A stretch of DNA of 53,403 nt from Candidatus Babelota bacterium (GTDB taxonomy: Bacteria; Babelota; Babeliae; Babelales; Babelaceae): assembly GCA_003165355.1 (NCBI GenBank), contig PLTG01000066.1, positions 50,749-104,151 of the forward strand, in the 5' to 3' direction. Shown here piece after piece: positions 15,892 through 24,059 of the stretch (position 1 is the stretch's first letter; every line of letters begins with the position of its first letter). A program made the translations under genes and the position numbers. The notes below the pieces were generated by a model. It was not told where the DNA came from. It did no database searches and saw nothing but the letters and a program-made list of their open reading frames with translations.

Positions 15892-16569
15892 TTATGCATG
15901 CGCAAGGCGTACAGAGAGCAATTTGAATAAGTATTTACCATAGCCGATTGCATAATATGCTCCGGTTATGCCGCTTGCAAAGAGTAACCGTTCAAAAAGA
16001 ACCACCGGCATCAATGCGAGCCAAAAGCTGGCAGTCATAGGGGTGCAGAAAAGAAAGAGCACGGAACCGACAGCATGGGTGGTAAAAGTGCTTCCTAAAG
16101 CGCTCAAAAAGACGTTCGTGCGCGGCATAATCGCAAGCACTACGGGAATAATCCAATAGAGGGAATATACCCATGCCTGGCCACCGACCGGGTTGCTTAT
16201 AAAGAGCGCCATGCAGATAAGTGGCACGGCAGCATGCATAAGCCGATGCTGATAGGCCGCTTGGCCATCAAGCATAGTTCTGAAATATAAAGCGCCGGTC
16301 AAAGAGGGCATATGGTATAAAAATTTAAAAAAACTTAAAGTATTACCTGTAATAAGGTATAAGGCTGTGCGCAGGCCGGTAACGCCCAATAACTCACGCG
16401 CAGGTATATGAGCACCCAATGCAGGAGTAATTACATTTGTGGCGGTAAAATAACTGAACGGTCTGCCCATAATTTTGCCCAATTTAAGGAGCTTTAATAA
16501 CCCGAAAGGGAGAGTTGCAAAAGTGCTCAAGACCATTGTTTTATATGATGAACGTAGTACGCTATTCAC
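15892..16569 (-). CDS. Polytopic membrane protein of unknown function, coupled to uppS
   Basis: The 225 residues form about six hydrophobic helices (near 12-28, 55-75, 105-125, 130-150, 155-178 and 180-205). The first ~60 residues include ATNVITPALGAHIPARELLG. No transporter or enzyme motif is recognised, and the size and compactness recall substrate-binding membrane components of small-molecule uptake systems. It stops two bases before uppS begins, so the two are probably one operon. A prenyl-lipid link is only guilt by association. Confidence 0.65.
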   Translation of the reverse strand: MNSVLRSSYKTMVLSTFATLPFGLLKLLKLGKIMGRPFSYFTATNVITPALGAHIPARELLGVTGLRTALYLITGNTLSFFKFLYHMPSLTGALYFRTMLDGQAAYQHRLMHAAVPLICMALFISNPVGGQAWVYSLYWIIPVVLAIMPRTNVFLSALGSTFTTHAVGSVLFLFCTPMTASFWLALMPVVLFERLLFASGITGAYYAIGYGKYLFKLLSVRLAHA

Positions 16570-16645
16570 AGGGTATCCTCTATAAAAGATATTCTTTTAA
16601 TGTGATTTAGTTGTACCATATTTATCGGGTTTAGAAAAGGGACAT

Positions 16646-17320
16646 ATGATGAAAAAACGTATAGAACATAAAGCTATAATTTTTGATATGGATGGCACCA
16701 TCGTCGATACCAATAACATTTGGGACAATGCGACTCAAAAATTGCTTTTATCTAAAGGTGTTTCCTATACTCCTGCTATTCACAAAACGGTCCGTGAACT
16801 TTTAATGGGCGGCGCAGGCGGATTGCGTTACGGATGCGCTCTGCTTAAACAGATGTTCGATTTAAAAGAAACCCCGGAAGAATTAGCGGCTGAAAAAAAG
16901 GCGCATGCGCATGCCGAATATGCCAATGGAGTAAGGTTCATTGAAGGCTTTACCGATTTCCATGCAAAAATTACCCATGTCCCTAAATCTATAGCCACCA
17001 ACGCTGATGACCGCACCCTTGAACTTACCAATAAAGCATTGCAGCTCGAACGTTATTTTGGGCAACATATCTATGGTATATCGCAGGTCAACCATGTAGG
17101 TAAGCCTGATCCTTCAATATTTTTGCATGCTGCAGCAAAGCTTGGGTACGCCCCTGCAGATTGTGTAGTGATTGAAGATTCTGCCACAGGGATTAAGGCG
17201 GCTAAGGCTGCTGGCATGTATTGTATCGGCATTAATACGCATGGTAATAGAGACATGCTTACGCTGGCTGACATTATTGTTGATGGTTATCATGAAATAG
17301 ACTTTCTAGATGTATATTAA
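16646..17320 (+). CDS. HAD-superfamily hydrolase, beta-phosphoglucomutase/phosphatase-like
   Basis: A 224-residue subclass I HAD protein. Motif I is IIFDMDGTIVDTN (both catalytic Asp present), motif II is the IATNADD region near 115-122, motif III is the lysine in GKPDPSIF, and motif IV is VIEDSATGIKAAKAAGM. The helical cap lies between residues ~20 and 90. Such enzymes act on small phosphorylated sugars or nucleotides. The substrate cannot be read from sequence. ATG codons at 16,646 and 16,649 are both possible starts. It is followed by a 411-base gene-free stretch containing repeats. Confidence 0.9.
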   Translation: MMKKRIEHKAIIFDMDGTIVDTNNIWDNATQKLLLSKGVSYTPAIHKTVRELLMGGAGGLRYGCALLKQMFDLKETPEELAAEKKAHAHAEYANGVRFIEGFTDFHAKITHVPKSIATNADDRTLELTNKALQLERYFGQHIYGISQVNHVGKPDPSIFLHAAAKLGYAPADCVVIEDSATGIKAAKAAGMYCIGINTHGNRDMLTLADIIVDGYHEIDFLDVY

Positions 17321-17386
17321 CGCCAATCCCATAAGCTTTATCCTCGCACACTGTAAATAATAAATGGGTCGAATATCACCGACGGT

Positions 17387-17606
17387 GCCGTGCCCGGCAT
17401 AGCCTTAGCGACGCCTGGGTCATCCCAGACTTGATCTGGGATCCATATATTAAAATTAAAGTCGTAATAGGCCCTGTGTGGGCAGCATAAGAGGCTTGGG
17501 TTCGTCAAGCCTCTTAACTCGGGACGACCCGTGCCGGGAGCTGGAAAATCTAAATTTGTCGACATGTCTTCGCTGGCGCTCGACTAGTCTCGGCATGAGA
17601 TTTTCC
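17387..17606. repeat. Mosaic of palindromic repeats in a gene-free stretch (families B and C)
   Basis: The stretch 17,321-17,731 holds no credible gene. From 17,387 a family-B unit (CCCGGCATAGCC...CGCCTGGG) runs into a family-C palindrome (GTCATCCCAGA...TCTGGGATCCAT to 17,446). Then come a 10-bp hairpin AAGAGGCTTG/CAAGCCTCTT (17,489-17,515), a CGGGACGACCCGTGCCGGG segment complementary in part to the family-B arm, and an outer pair GGAAAATCT/AGATTTTCC (17,543-17,551 and 17,598-17,606). Nested and abutting units suggest repeated insertion at one spot. Confidence 0.75.
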
Positions 17607-17731
17607 TCGAATTTCTATTTTTAATTAGACTTATGCGATATAGACTTATTTCAAATGGACAATCGGCTCGGATATGGTACATTAAAAGTATAACTATTTT
17701 AATTAACCAATAAGTCGAAAACTCTTAAATT

Positions 17732-18088
17732 ATGAAGAAATATATACTTTTAATAATCGCCCTTTTAGGGGTTCAGCCAAAAGCTGAAGCTGTCTCTATG
17801 CCTATTCCTACACCAGAAGCAATTGCCTTTGTTGCCACTGGTGTAGCGACAGGTGCAGCATTTGTACAATTATTTTCAACTTTTGAATCCGATCTTACCG
17901 TTATGTTTGACGAGTTGGACAGAATTATTGAAAAAGAGGAAGAGCTGAAAAAGAAGGGAAAAGCATTGTCTCGGCGAGTTTTCCCCTTGACAGATAAAAT
18001 TCGTAAAATTAATACTCGTATCTTAGCTGCAAGCAACATAATGTTACTATCCGCGGGCATAGCTGTTCTTGCTGCCTCTTTAAAATAA
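17732..18088 (+). CDS. Small exported/membrane protein with central coiled coil
   Basis: The 118 residues comprise a signal peptide (MKKYILLIIALLGVQPKAEA), a Gly/Ala-rich hydrophobic segment (IAFVATGVATGAAFVQLF), a charged coiled-coil stretch (FDELDRIIEKEEELKKKGKAL) and a hydrophobic C-terminal helix (NIMLLSAGIAVLAASLK). The layout of two membrane helices flanking a short coiled coil is seen in small envelope or hole-forming proteins, but no family is recognised. Confidence 0.65.
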   Translation: MKKYILLIIALLGVQPKAEAVSMPIPTPEAIAFVATGVATGAAFVQLFSTFESDLTVMFDELDRIIEKEEELKKKGKALSRRVFPLTDKIRKINTRILAASNIMLLSAGIAVLAASLK

Positions 18089-18094
18089 CTAAAG

Positions 18095-18115
18095 AGCCTG
18101 TCTTTTTGGCAGGCT
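18095..18115 (+). terminator. Hairpin, possible weak terminator
   Basis: AGCCTG (18,095-18,100) pairs with CAGGCT (18,110-18,115) across a T-rich loop, seven bases after the preceding stop codon. The downstream T-run is interrupted (GTTGTTTC), so termination is likely but not certain. Confidence 0.5.
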
Positions 18116-18198
18116 GTTGTTTCGCTAGATTACAAAAAAATATATACTTGATAGTCATAGCAGTTCTCATTACTAAACTGGAAAAGATATAGATAAAG

Positions 18199-18846
18199 AT
18201 GAATAACGGAAAGATAGTTGTTGCGCTCGATTTGCATGCTGTTGCTTTTGATTTTTCTTATGAAAAGCTTCTCAGCGGGCTTTATGCATTTTTCAAAAAA
18301 GAGCCATTATATAACCTATCGTTATTGAATCCAGTATTCGGCTACCGCCTCTGGCATGAACTCAGAAACAGCTCCATGACCGCAGAAAATATCTATACCG
18401 TATTAGAAAAAAAGTATTATCCAGGCCTTGCGGGGTCAAAAAATGAATTTTTTGATATCTGCAACGCTTACGATATTAATCCGGAAATGGAAGCATTGGT
18501 CGCTGAGCTTAAAGGCAAAGGCTATCATGTCGCCGTATGTTCCAATATTGGTAAAGATGCATTTAAAGAATTTTGCAGGCTGCATACAACATTTTTCGGG
18601 TATTGTGATGTACTCGTAACCTCAGAGCCAGAAGATAACTATATCCGTAAGCCAGCGCTGCCATTTTTTGAAAAATTTAAAGAACGGTGCGCGCAACAAC
18701 TGGGCGATGGGTTAGTATTCTTTTTTGCCGACGATAAAATAAAAAATATTAAGGCGGCCCAAAAAGCGGGTATTAATAGTTGTCTTTTTAAAAAGCCGGC
18801 ACAGTTTCGTGAATATCTCAAACAACAGGGTCTTGAACTTGAATAA
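18199..18846 (+). CDS. HAD-like protein with altered catalytic motif I
   Basis: The 215 residues follow the HAD plan: motif I ALDLHAVAFD (D11), motif II VAVCSNIG, the motif III lysine in IRKPALPFFEKF and motif IV FFFADDKIKNIKAAQKAG. In motif I the usual second aspartate (general acid/base) is replaced by H13, so phosphatase activity may be lost or changed. The neighbouring HAD gene at 16,646 is canonical. Its end overlaps the start region of the metallo-hydrolase gene, which suggests co-translation. No specific substrate is suggested. Confidence 0.8.
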   Translation: MNNGKIVVALDLHAVAFDFSYEKLLSGLYAFFKKEPLYNLSLLNPVFGYRLWHELRNSSMTAENIYTVLEKKYYPGLAGSKNEFFDICNAYDINPEMEALVAELKGKGYHVAVCSNIGKDAFKEFCRLHTTFFGYCDVLVTSEPEDNYIRKPALPFFEKFKERCAQQLGDGLVFFFADDKIKNIKAAQKAGINSCLFKKPAQFREYLKQQGLELE

Positions 18847-19837
18847 GCGCCAACCACACAGAGAACATGATCGTTTTTACAACTACCCGGGCGAGGTGGT
18901 GAGCCATGTCTTTTGGCGGTCGGTCTATATGTATCTTACATCGTATGCACAGCGCGCAGCTGCAGCACGGTTGATGAAAGAGCACCATGTTCCGTATACG
19001 TTCCAAGTAGCTGACCATATCACCTGGATAGGGCATGCAAGTTTTCTGATTTCGATCGCGGGATACACCATTTTAACTGACCCAGTTTTTGGCGATCTTA
19101 CCTTTTTGTTGCAGCGTTTTAGTAAGCCAGGCATAGCTTTCGAAAAATTACCAAACATTGATATCGTACTTCTCTCGCATAACCATCGCGATCATATGGA
19201 TAGCGCTACGCTCAAGGCTCTCTTTGCCAAAACTTCATGCCATTTTTATGTGCCATGGGGAGACAAGGCCTGGTTTGACCGTCAATTCGGCCCCCAAGCA
19301 TCGAATCGTGTTACTGAATGTATGTGGTGGCAAGAGGTTATGCATGAAGATCTCAAACTCACTTTCCTGCCTGCTCGCCACTGGTCGCAGCGTGGATTAT
19401 TTGACCGCAATAAATCTTTATGGGGTAGTTGGATGATCCACGACACTCTCTATTTTGCAGGCGATACTGCCTACACGGACCACTTTAAAGAGATCGCTGC
19501 ATGTTTTCCTGCCATTGAAGTGGCATTATTGCCTATAGGCCCCTGCGAGCCGCGCGCCTGGATGGCCGCAACGCATATGAACGCAGAAGACGCGGGTAAG
19601 GCATTTTTGGACCTTAAGGCACGTATCTTTATCCCTATGCATTGGGGGACTTATGGCTTTGGGATTGATGATCTTATGCTTCCCATTGTCCGCCTGAAAA
19701 GTTGGTGGAAAGAACAAAACATAGAGACTCCCGAACGTATTCTTTCGATATTAGCCTGCGGGCAATCCCATTTCCTTACTCATCTTTCACGAGTTTCACC
19801 ATTTATTGCACAAAAGAGCGGCTTAGCGTTACGTTAA
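18839..19837 (+). CDS. Metallo-beta-lactamase-fold hydrolase (UlaG / NAPE-PLD-like)
   Basis: About 332 residues. The metal-binding motif is LSHNHRDHMD (H-x-H-x-D-H). Further ligands fall in LPARHWSQRG, the aspartate of YFAGDTAYTD and the histidine of IPMHWGTYGFG. The N-terminal pattern ITWIGHASFLISIAGYTILTDPVF is typical of the UlaG/NAPE-phospholipase D branch, which cleaves lactones or phosphodiesters. No ATG precedes the conserved part. TTG 18,839 with AGGG upstream is preferred, and GTG 18,809 or TTG 18,833 remain possible. It overlaps the HAD-like gene by eight bases. Substrate unknown. Confidence 0.88.
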   Translation: MNKRQPHREHDRFYNYPGEVVSHVFWRSVYMYLTSYAQRAAAARLMKEHHVPYTFQVADHITWIGHASFLISIAGYTILTDPVFGDLTFLLQRFSKPGIAFEKLPNIDIVLLSHNHRDHMDSATLKALFAKTSCHFYVPWGDKAWFDRQFGPQASNRVTECMWWQEVMHEDLKLTFLPARHWSQRGLFDRNKSLWGSWMIHDTLYFAGDTAYTDHFKEIAACFPAIEVALLPIGPCEPRAWMAATHMNAEDAGKAFLDLKARIFIPMHWGTYGFGIDDLMLPIVRLKSWWKEQNIETPERILSILACGQSHFLTHLSRVSPFIAQKSGLALR

Positions 19838-19876
19838 TAAAAAAGAGCGACTGTTCTTGTATAAAAGCGTGGGGCT

Positions 19877-21172
19877 ATGCAAAAAATTGATCTTATGGTG
19901 AAAGGCACTTTGGTGCCGATGGTGAATGAAAATATTATTTCTGATGGTGCGCTCGCTATTCATGATGGTATCATCATTGCATGTGGAAAATCATCAGAAT
20001 TACTTTCACGCTATCAAGCATCGACCGTTTTAGAATCTGAAGGCTCGGCCATTATGCCTGGGTTTATCAATGGCCACACGCACGTGGGCATGACACTGCT
20101 GCGTGGCGTTGCAGATAATGCAAAAAACCTTCAGGAATGGCTCAATGATTATATCTTTCCCTTGGAAAAGAAGTTTTTAAGTGAAGATTTTGTCTATTGG
20201 TCAACACTACTTGCTTGTTACGAGATGGTACAATCGGGCATTACCACCTTTGCCGATATGTATTTTTTTGAAGCCGCGGCGAGTAAGGCGGTGGCGCATG
20301 CCGGCATCAGAGCACTTTTGGGCGAGACTATCTTTTTACAAGATGATATCTCTTACGCACAAGAATTTTGCGCGCTACCAAAAGAATCGGCACTCATTAC
20401 CTCAGCTCTCGCTCCGCATTCTCTCTATAGCTGTGATGCTCAGACACTGGTGAAAGCTTACGCCGTTGCACAATCACTCGACGTCCCTTTTATTATTCAT
20501 GTTGCTGAACAAAACCAAGAGGTCGTGCAATTGCAGAAAAAGACGGGCATGAGTCCGGCAGAATATATGCAATCGCTTAATATACTCTCTTGCCGTGTTA
20601 TTATTGCCCATGGCGTCCATTTTAGCGATTCCGATTTGGAGATTATCGGAAAATCTGGTGCATCTATTGTCTATAACCCAACAAGTAATATGAAGCTTGC
20701 TTCGGGGATTGCGCATGTTAAATCGATGCAAGAGCATGGTATTGCCGTTGGCTTAGGGACAGACGGTTCCGCGAGCAATAATAGTTTAGATAGTTTTGCT
20801 GAAATGAAAACGGGGGCACTGTTGCAAAGTCTTTGCCTGCCCGATTATTGTAAGCCATTAACACCATTTGAGGTGGTTAAATTGGCCACGGCTGATGGTG
20901 CGCGTGCGATTAAAATGGGAAGCTCTATTGGCACTCTTGAAGTGGGCAAGCGTGCTGATATCATTATGGTTAGGTACGATAATCTGCACCAGCTGCCCGG
21001 TTATGATCTATTTTCACAATTTGTCTACTCGAGTAAATCGACCGATGTTCAGACGGTGATTATCGATGGTAAAATTGTGATGCATAACCGCAAGATGATC
21101 ACGCTCTTTGATAAAATGCCACAGCTGCGTGAGCGTATAGCATTTTATCATGATAAGATTAAAAAAAGTTGA
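19877..21172 (+). CDS. Amidohydrolase, 5-methylthioadenosine/S-adenosylhomocysteine deaminase type
   Basis: The 431 residues are a TIM-barrel amidohydrolase of the TRZ/ATZ/MtaD group. Metal and catalytic residues appear in NGHTHVGM (H-x-H), HVAEQNQE, AHGVHFSD and GTDGSASNN, in the usual order. GFINGHTH and GVADNAKNLQEWL are close to the MTA/SAH deaminase signature (family LRGxAdDlpLxeWL). The family deaminates adenosine-type nucleosides or guanine-like bases with a divalent metal, so it may salvage or detoxify S-adenosylmethionine by-products. It is 39 bases after the metallo-hydrolase gene. Length is normal. Confidence 0.88.
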   Translation: MQKIDLMVKGTLVPMVNENIISDGALAIHDGIIIACGKSSELLSRYQASTVLESEGSAIMPGFINGHTHVGMTLLRGVADNAKNLQEWLNDYIFPLEKKFLSEDFVYWSTLLACYEMVQSGITTFADMYFFEAAASKAVAHAGIRALLGETIFLQDDISYAQEFCALPKESALITSALAPHSLYSCDAQTLVKAYAVAQSLDVPFIIHVAEQNQEVVQLQKKTGMSPAEYMQSLNILSCRVIIAHGVHFSDSDLEIIGKSGASIVYNPTSNMKLASGIAHVKSMQEHGIAVGLGTDGSASNNSLDSFAEMKTGALLQSLCLPDYCKPLTPFEVVKLATADGARAIKMGSSIGTLEVGKRADIIMVRYDNLHQLPGYDLFSQFVYSSKSTDVQTVIIDGKIVMHNRKMITLFDKMPQLRERIAFYHDKIKKS

Positions 21173-21188
21173 TCCTTATCGCTCAAAA

Positions 21189-21536
21189 TTATTTCTTAAA
21201 GCCTTGAGCGATTTCCTGCAAAAATTCTATATCTTGTAGGGCATTGCTCAACCGATTTATTTCGGGAATAAAAATCTCTTTGTTCTTTTCTTTATCGAAC
21301 AGCCGTTTCAATTTCTTAAATCTTTTTTCTACGGGATCTATTGCGCGTATATGGATTTTCACTTGTAGCTTTGAAGATCCCTGAGCATTTGCCCCTTTAG
21401 TCTCTTTGCAAGCTGCAATTCTGATACCTATATCCTCTAATCTCATAGTTATAACTTGTTCCGTATTATCTATATCCTCGATAATACAAAAGAGATATGA
21501 GGGCAGCAGAATGAGCACATAAAATAGACTTTTCAT
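21189..21536 (-). CDS. Small exported protein, unknown
   Basis: The 115 residues begin MKSLFYVLILLPSYLFC, a signal peptide or possible lipid-attachment site, although the box before the cysteine is poor. The mature part is charged and helical, with a lysine-rich middle (EKRFKKLKRLFDKEKNKE). It is convergent with the amidohydrolase gene and 11 bases downstream of another small exported-protein gene on the same strand. No family recognised. Confidence 0.65.
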   Translation of the reverse strand: MKSLFYVLILLPSYLFCIIEDIDNTEQVITMRLEDIGIRIAACKETKGANAQGSSKLQVKIHIRAIDPVEKRFKKLKRLFDKEKNKEIFIPEINRLSNALQDIEFLQEIAQGFKK

Positions 21537-21547
21537 GACGATAATTT

Positions 21548-21799
21548 TTAGGTGTTGCTTTGAAATATTTCAAGTTCTTGCATCGCGCGCGCTATTTCTG
21601 CGTCACGTTTATCTAAGATTATCCTATGTTTAGAACTAGCTCTTTGAAATTTTTCTTGTTCTTGAGCCAATTGCTCCGTCTGAACTCGCAGTGCTATTAC
21701 CTGTTTGTTCAGTGCTTCAACGTCGTGCTGAGCTTTTTCAGTGTCCATGCCAAAAAGTTGAAAACTAGTTAAAGCAAAAAATATCATGTAGCTTTTCAT
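21548..21799 (-). CDS. Small exported coiled-coil protein
   Basis: 83 residues from the ATG at 21,799, which has GGAG nine bases upstream; an earlier ATG would bury the signal peptide. A signal peptide (MKSYMIFFALTSFQLFG) is followed by a continuous heptad-like helix (EKAQHDVEALNKQVIALRVQ...) rich in Gln and Glu. It resembles small periplasmic coiled-coil proteins in size and layout, but no homologue can be named. It probably forms a two-gene unit with the next exported-protein gene. Confidence 0.66.
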   Translation of the reverse strand: MKSYMIFFALTSFQLFGMDTEKAQHDVEALNKQVIALRVQTEQLAQEQEKFQRASSKHRIILDKRDAEIARAMQELEIFQSNT

Positions 21800-21875
21800 A
21801 AAAATTCTCCATATAAAGTAGCTTGCCAGGCAAGTATACGATAAGAATTTCAAAAAAGCATCATCTTTTTTTGAA

Positions 21876-22754
21876 TCACAATGATTTGAGCGTCTTTTGT
21901 ATTGCGCCTATCGACCGCTTAAAAAGGTCTTCTTCACGCGCAGTGAGCGCAATCGGCACGGTAGCTTCAATGCCATTTTCTCCGACAATCACCGGCACGC
22001 TGATACAGATGTCAAACTCATGCTGATAGGCTGAAAGTGGCAATACCCGGCGTTGGTTATGGATTATCGCATTGCATATATCACGAATACACATGGCGAT
22101 GCCGTAATAGGTAGCGCATTTAAGTTTAATAATCGCATACGCCTCCCGAATAACCATCTGTTGAAAGCGTTCAATTTCTTGTGGGGAAAGAGAAAGATAT
22201 GAAGGTACAATGGCTACAGCGCTGTCGCCGTGCTCTCCTATCATGAATGCTTCAATTGATTGCGGAGAGACGTTAAAATGTTCAGCCAGAAAGCGGCGTA
22301 GCCTTTGGGTATCAAGCCAAGTGCCCGTGCCAAAAATACGATTTTTTGAAATCGGCAATAATTGTTGCGCAAGATAAGTCATAGCATCTAATGGGTTGGT
22401 TACCATAATAACAATGGCTTCCGACGATAATGAGGTTAATTGTGCACAGATGCCATGGATAACTTGAGCATTTGCTTGCACCAGTTCTTCGCGTGATTGT
22501 CCAGGCAACTGCGGCTTGCCCGCACAGATGACAATAATGTCCGCAGTACAAGCATCTGCATACGTTCCCTGGCGAACGAGACTCGCTTGGGTAAATGCGC
22601 GAGCATCATTAAGGTCTTTTGCCTGACCGGCACTTTTTTCTGTACAAGCATCAACGAGAATAATTTCGGAAATAACATCGCTTAAAAGTAATGCGAATGC
22701 AGCTGATGCCCCTACATTTCCTACTCCAATAATGGCAACCTTAGTGTGTTTCAT
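21876..22754 (-). CDS. ldh: L-lactate dehydrogenase
   Basis: Reduces pyruvate to L-lactate with NADH, regenerating NAD+ in fermentation. The 292 residues carry the NAD loop GVGNVG (10-15), the substrate loop CAGKPQLPGQSR with Q82 at the position that separates LDH (Gln) from malate dehydrogenase (Arg) and R88, N120 in VTNPLDA, D148 and R151 in FGTGTWLDTQRLR, and the catalytic H175 in GEHGDS. This supports LDH over MDH. It is slightly shorter than the usual ~310 residues. It lies alone between small exported-protein genes. Confidence 0.92.
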   Translation of the reverse strand: MKHTKVAIIGVGNVGASAAFALLLSDVISEIILVDACTEKSAGQAKDLNDARAFTQASLVRQGTYADACTADIIVICAGKPQLPGQSREELVQANAQVIHGICAQLTSLSSEAIVIMVTNPLDAMTYLAQQLLPISKNRIFGTGTWLDTQRLRRFLAEHFNVSPQSIEAFMIGEHGDSAVAIVPSYLSLSPQEIERFQQMVIREAYAIIKLKCATYYGIAMCIRDICNAIIHNQRRVLPLSAYQHEFDICISVPVIVGENGIEATVPIALTAREEDLFKRSIGAIQKTLKSL

Positions 22755-22810
22755 ATTGTAGCCCTATATGAAATTGTCATAGTACCCTTTTTTTATTTTG
22801 CGCTTGATGA

Positions 22811-23077
22811 TCAACCATGTTTTTCAAGTAATGCAGCACCTATAGCAAGAGCTATCTCTAATTTTGTACGCCCTTTTTTCACTGAAAGATTTAATTCCTT
22901 CAACAAATTAGGGATCATTTCACTTGTAAAGACAAGATCATTTTCAATGATAACAAAATCTTCCATTTCATCGAGATCAACGGGGAGTATACACAGGGGG
23001 CTTGGTACTTCTTTGCCGCTATAAAGGGCACTAACAAAAAGATTACAACAGAGTAGGTAGTATATGCTATTTTTCAT
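22811..23077 (-). CDS. Small exported protein, unknown
   Basis: The 88 residues start MKNSIYYLLCCNLFVSALYS, a signal peptide containing two cysteines. An acidic segment follows (VDLDEMEDFVIIENDLVF), then a basic helix ending LEIALAIGAALLEKHG. No domain is recognised. It is seven bases downstream of the cysteine-synthase-like gene on the same strand and may share its transcript. Confidence 0.6.
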   Translation of the reverse strand: MKNSIYYLLCCNLFVSALYSGKEVPSPLCILPVDLDEMEDFVIIENDLVFTSEMIPNLLKELNLSVKKGRTKLEIALAIGAALLEKHG

Positions 23078-23084
23078 AATTTCA

Positions 23085-24008
23085 TTAATAAAAATTTTTA
23101 GTTAAATATGCTCTGCCAGAATCGCCGAAGATCATAACAAGCGTGTCATGTTCGGTGAGGTTTTGTGCGATTTGTGATGCAGCGTAAGCAACCGCGCCGC
23201 TTGAGGGGCCAATTAAAAGGCCGTATTCGCGCGCCATAGTCTTAAGCATCGCTATCGACTCATCATCGCCTGAAAGGAAAAAATCATCGATAATAGCGGT
23301 GTTAAGTAGCGGTGTATCATAGTCAACGCCAATACCTTCAAGTTTATAAGGCTGTGGATTTTTATCGGTGGAGCGATATGAATTGGGCACATCAACAGCG
23401 ATCACCTTAAGATCAGGCTTTTGCTCTTTAAGATATTTTCCTGCTCCACTGACAGTACCGCCACTGCCTGCTGCAGCACAGTAATGGGTAATGGTCCCTT
23501 GCGTTTGTTGCCAAATTTCAGGCCCGAGCATAGAGTAATGCGCCCCGGCATTGGTAGGGTTAAAATATTGGTTGAGCATAAACGAATTCGGGGTATTTTT
23601 ATGTATCTCAACGGCCTTTGCATGATAGCTCGCGCCATCGTCAAGGTGCAAGGTCGGCTTACAACGTATCAGTTGAGCACCATATGCTTGAAGTGTTTTC
23701 TGTTTCTCTTCACTAATCTTTTCAGATACGGTGATGATAACTTTATAGCCCTTCATGGCGCCGATCATTGCTGTGGCGATTCCCTGGTTTCCTGAAGATG
23801 CCTCAATAAGCGTGCCGCCCGGCTTTAATAGGCCGAGCCGTTCAGCCTCTTGGATCATATAGAGCGCTGCGCGGTCTTTTATGCTGCCGCCCGGATTTAA
23901 ATATTCTAATTTTGCATACACTTTTGCAGGTGTGTTAAAAGGCACACGCACCAAGGGTGTATTGCCGATGGCATCTAAAAGAGAGTTAAAGATTTTCATA
24001 GTAAACAT
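23085..24008 (-). CDS. Cysteine synthase / cystathionine beta-synthase family PLP enzyme
   Basis: A 307-residue fold-type II PLP enzyme. The Schiff-base lysine is in NPGGSIKDRAA, the substrate-binding loop is EASSGNQGIA, the phosphate-binding glycines are in AAAGSGGTVSG, and GPSSGAV lies near the C-terminus. It fits CysK/CysM, which make cysteine from O-acetylserine and sulfide, or a cystathionine beta-synthase catalytic core. In an otherwise biosynthesis-poor region it may work in sulfide or cysteine exchange. ATG 23,999 is an alternative start; neither has a clear ribosome binding site. Confidence 0.9.
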   Translation of the reverse strand: MFTMKIFNSLLDAIGNTPLVRVPFNTPAKVYAKLEYLNPGGSIKDRAALYMIQEAERLGLLKPGGTLIEASSGNQGIATAMIGAMKGYKVIITVSEKISEEKQKTLQAYGAQLIRCKPTLHLDDGASYHAKAVEIHKNTPNSFMLNQYFNPTNAGAHYSMLGPEIWQQTQGTITHYCAAAGSGGTVSGAGKYLKEQKPDLKVIAVDVPNSYRSTDKNPQPYKLEGIGVDYDTPLLNTAIIDDFFLSGDDESIAMLKTMAREYGLLIGPSSGAVAYAASQIAQNLTEHDTLVMIFGDSGRAYLTKNFY

Positions 24009-24059
24009 GCTTAAGTTGAGAAAAAATAAAGATATTTTATTGCGTTTTAGTATACGCCT

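Noticed and set aside
17338-17565. Open frame on the minus strand of about 75 codons
   Set aside because: It runs through palindromic repeats, has odd composition and no ribosome binding site.
21876-22754. Malate dehydrogenase as the identity of the NAD-dependent dehydrogenase
   Set aside because: The substrate-specificity position is Gln (Q82), as in lactate dehydrogenase, not Arg.
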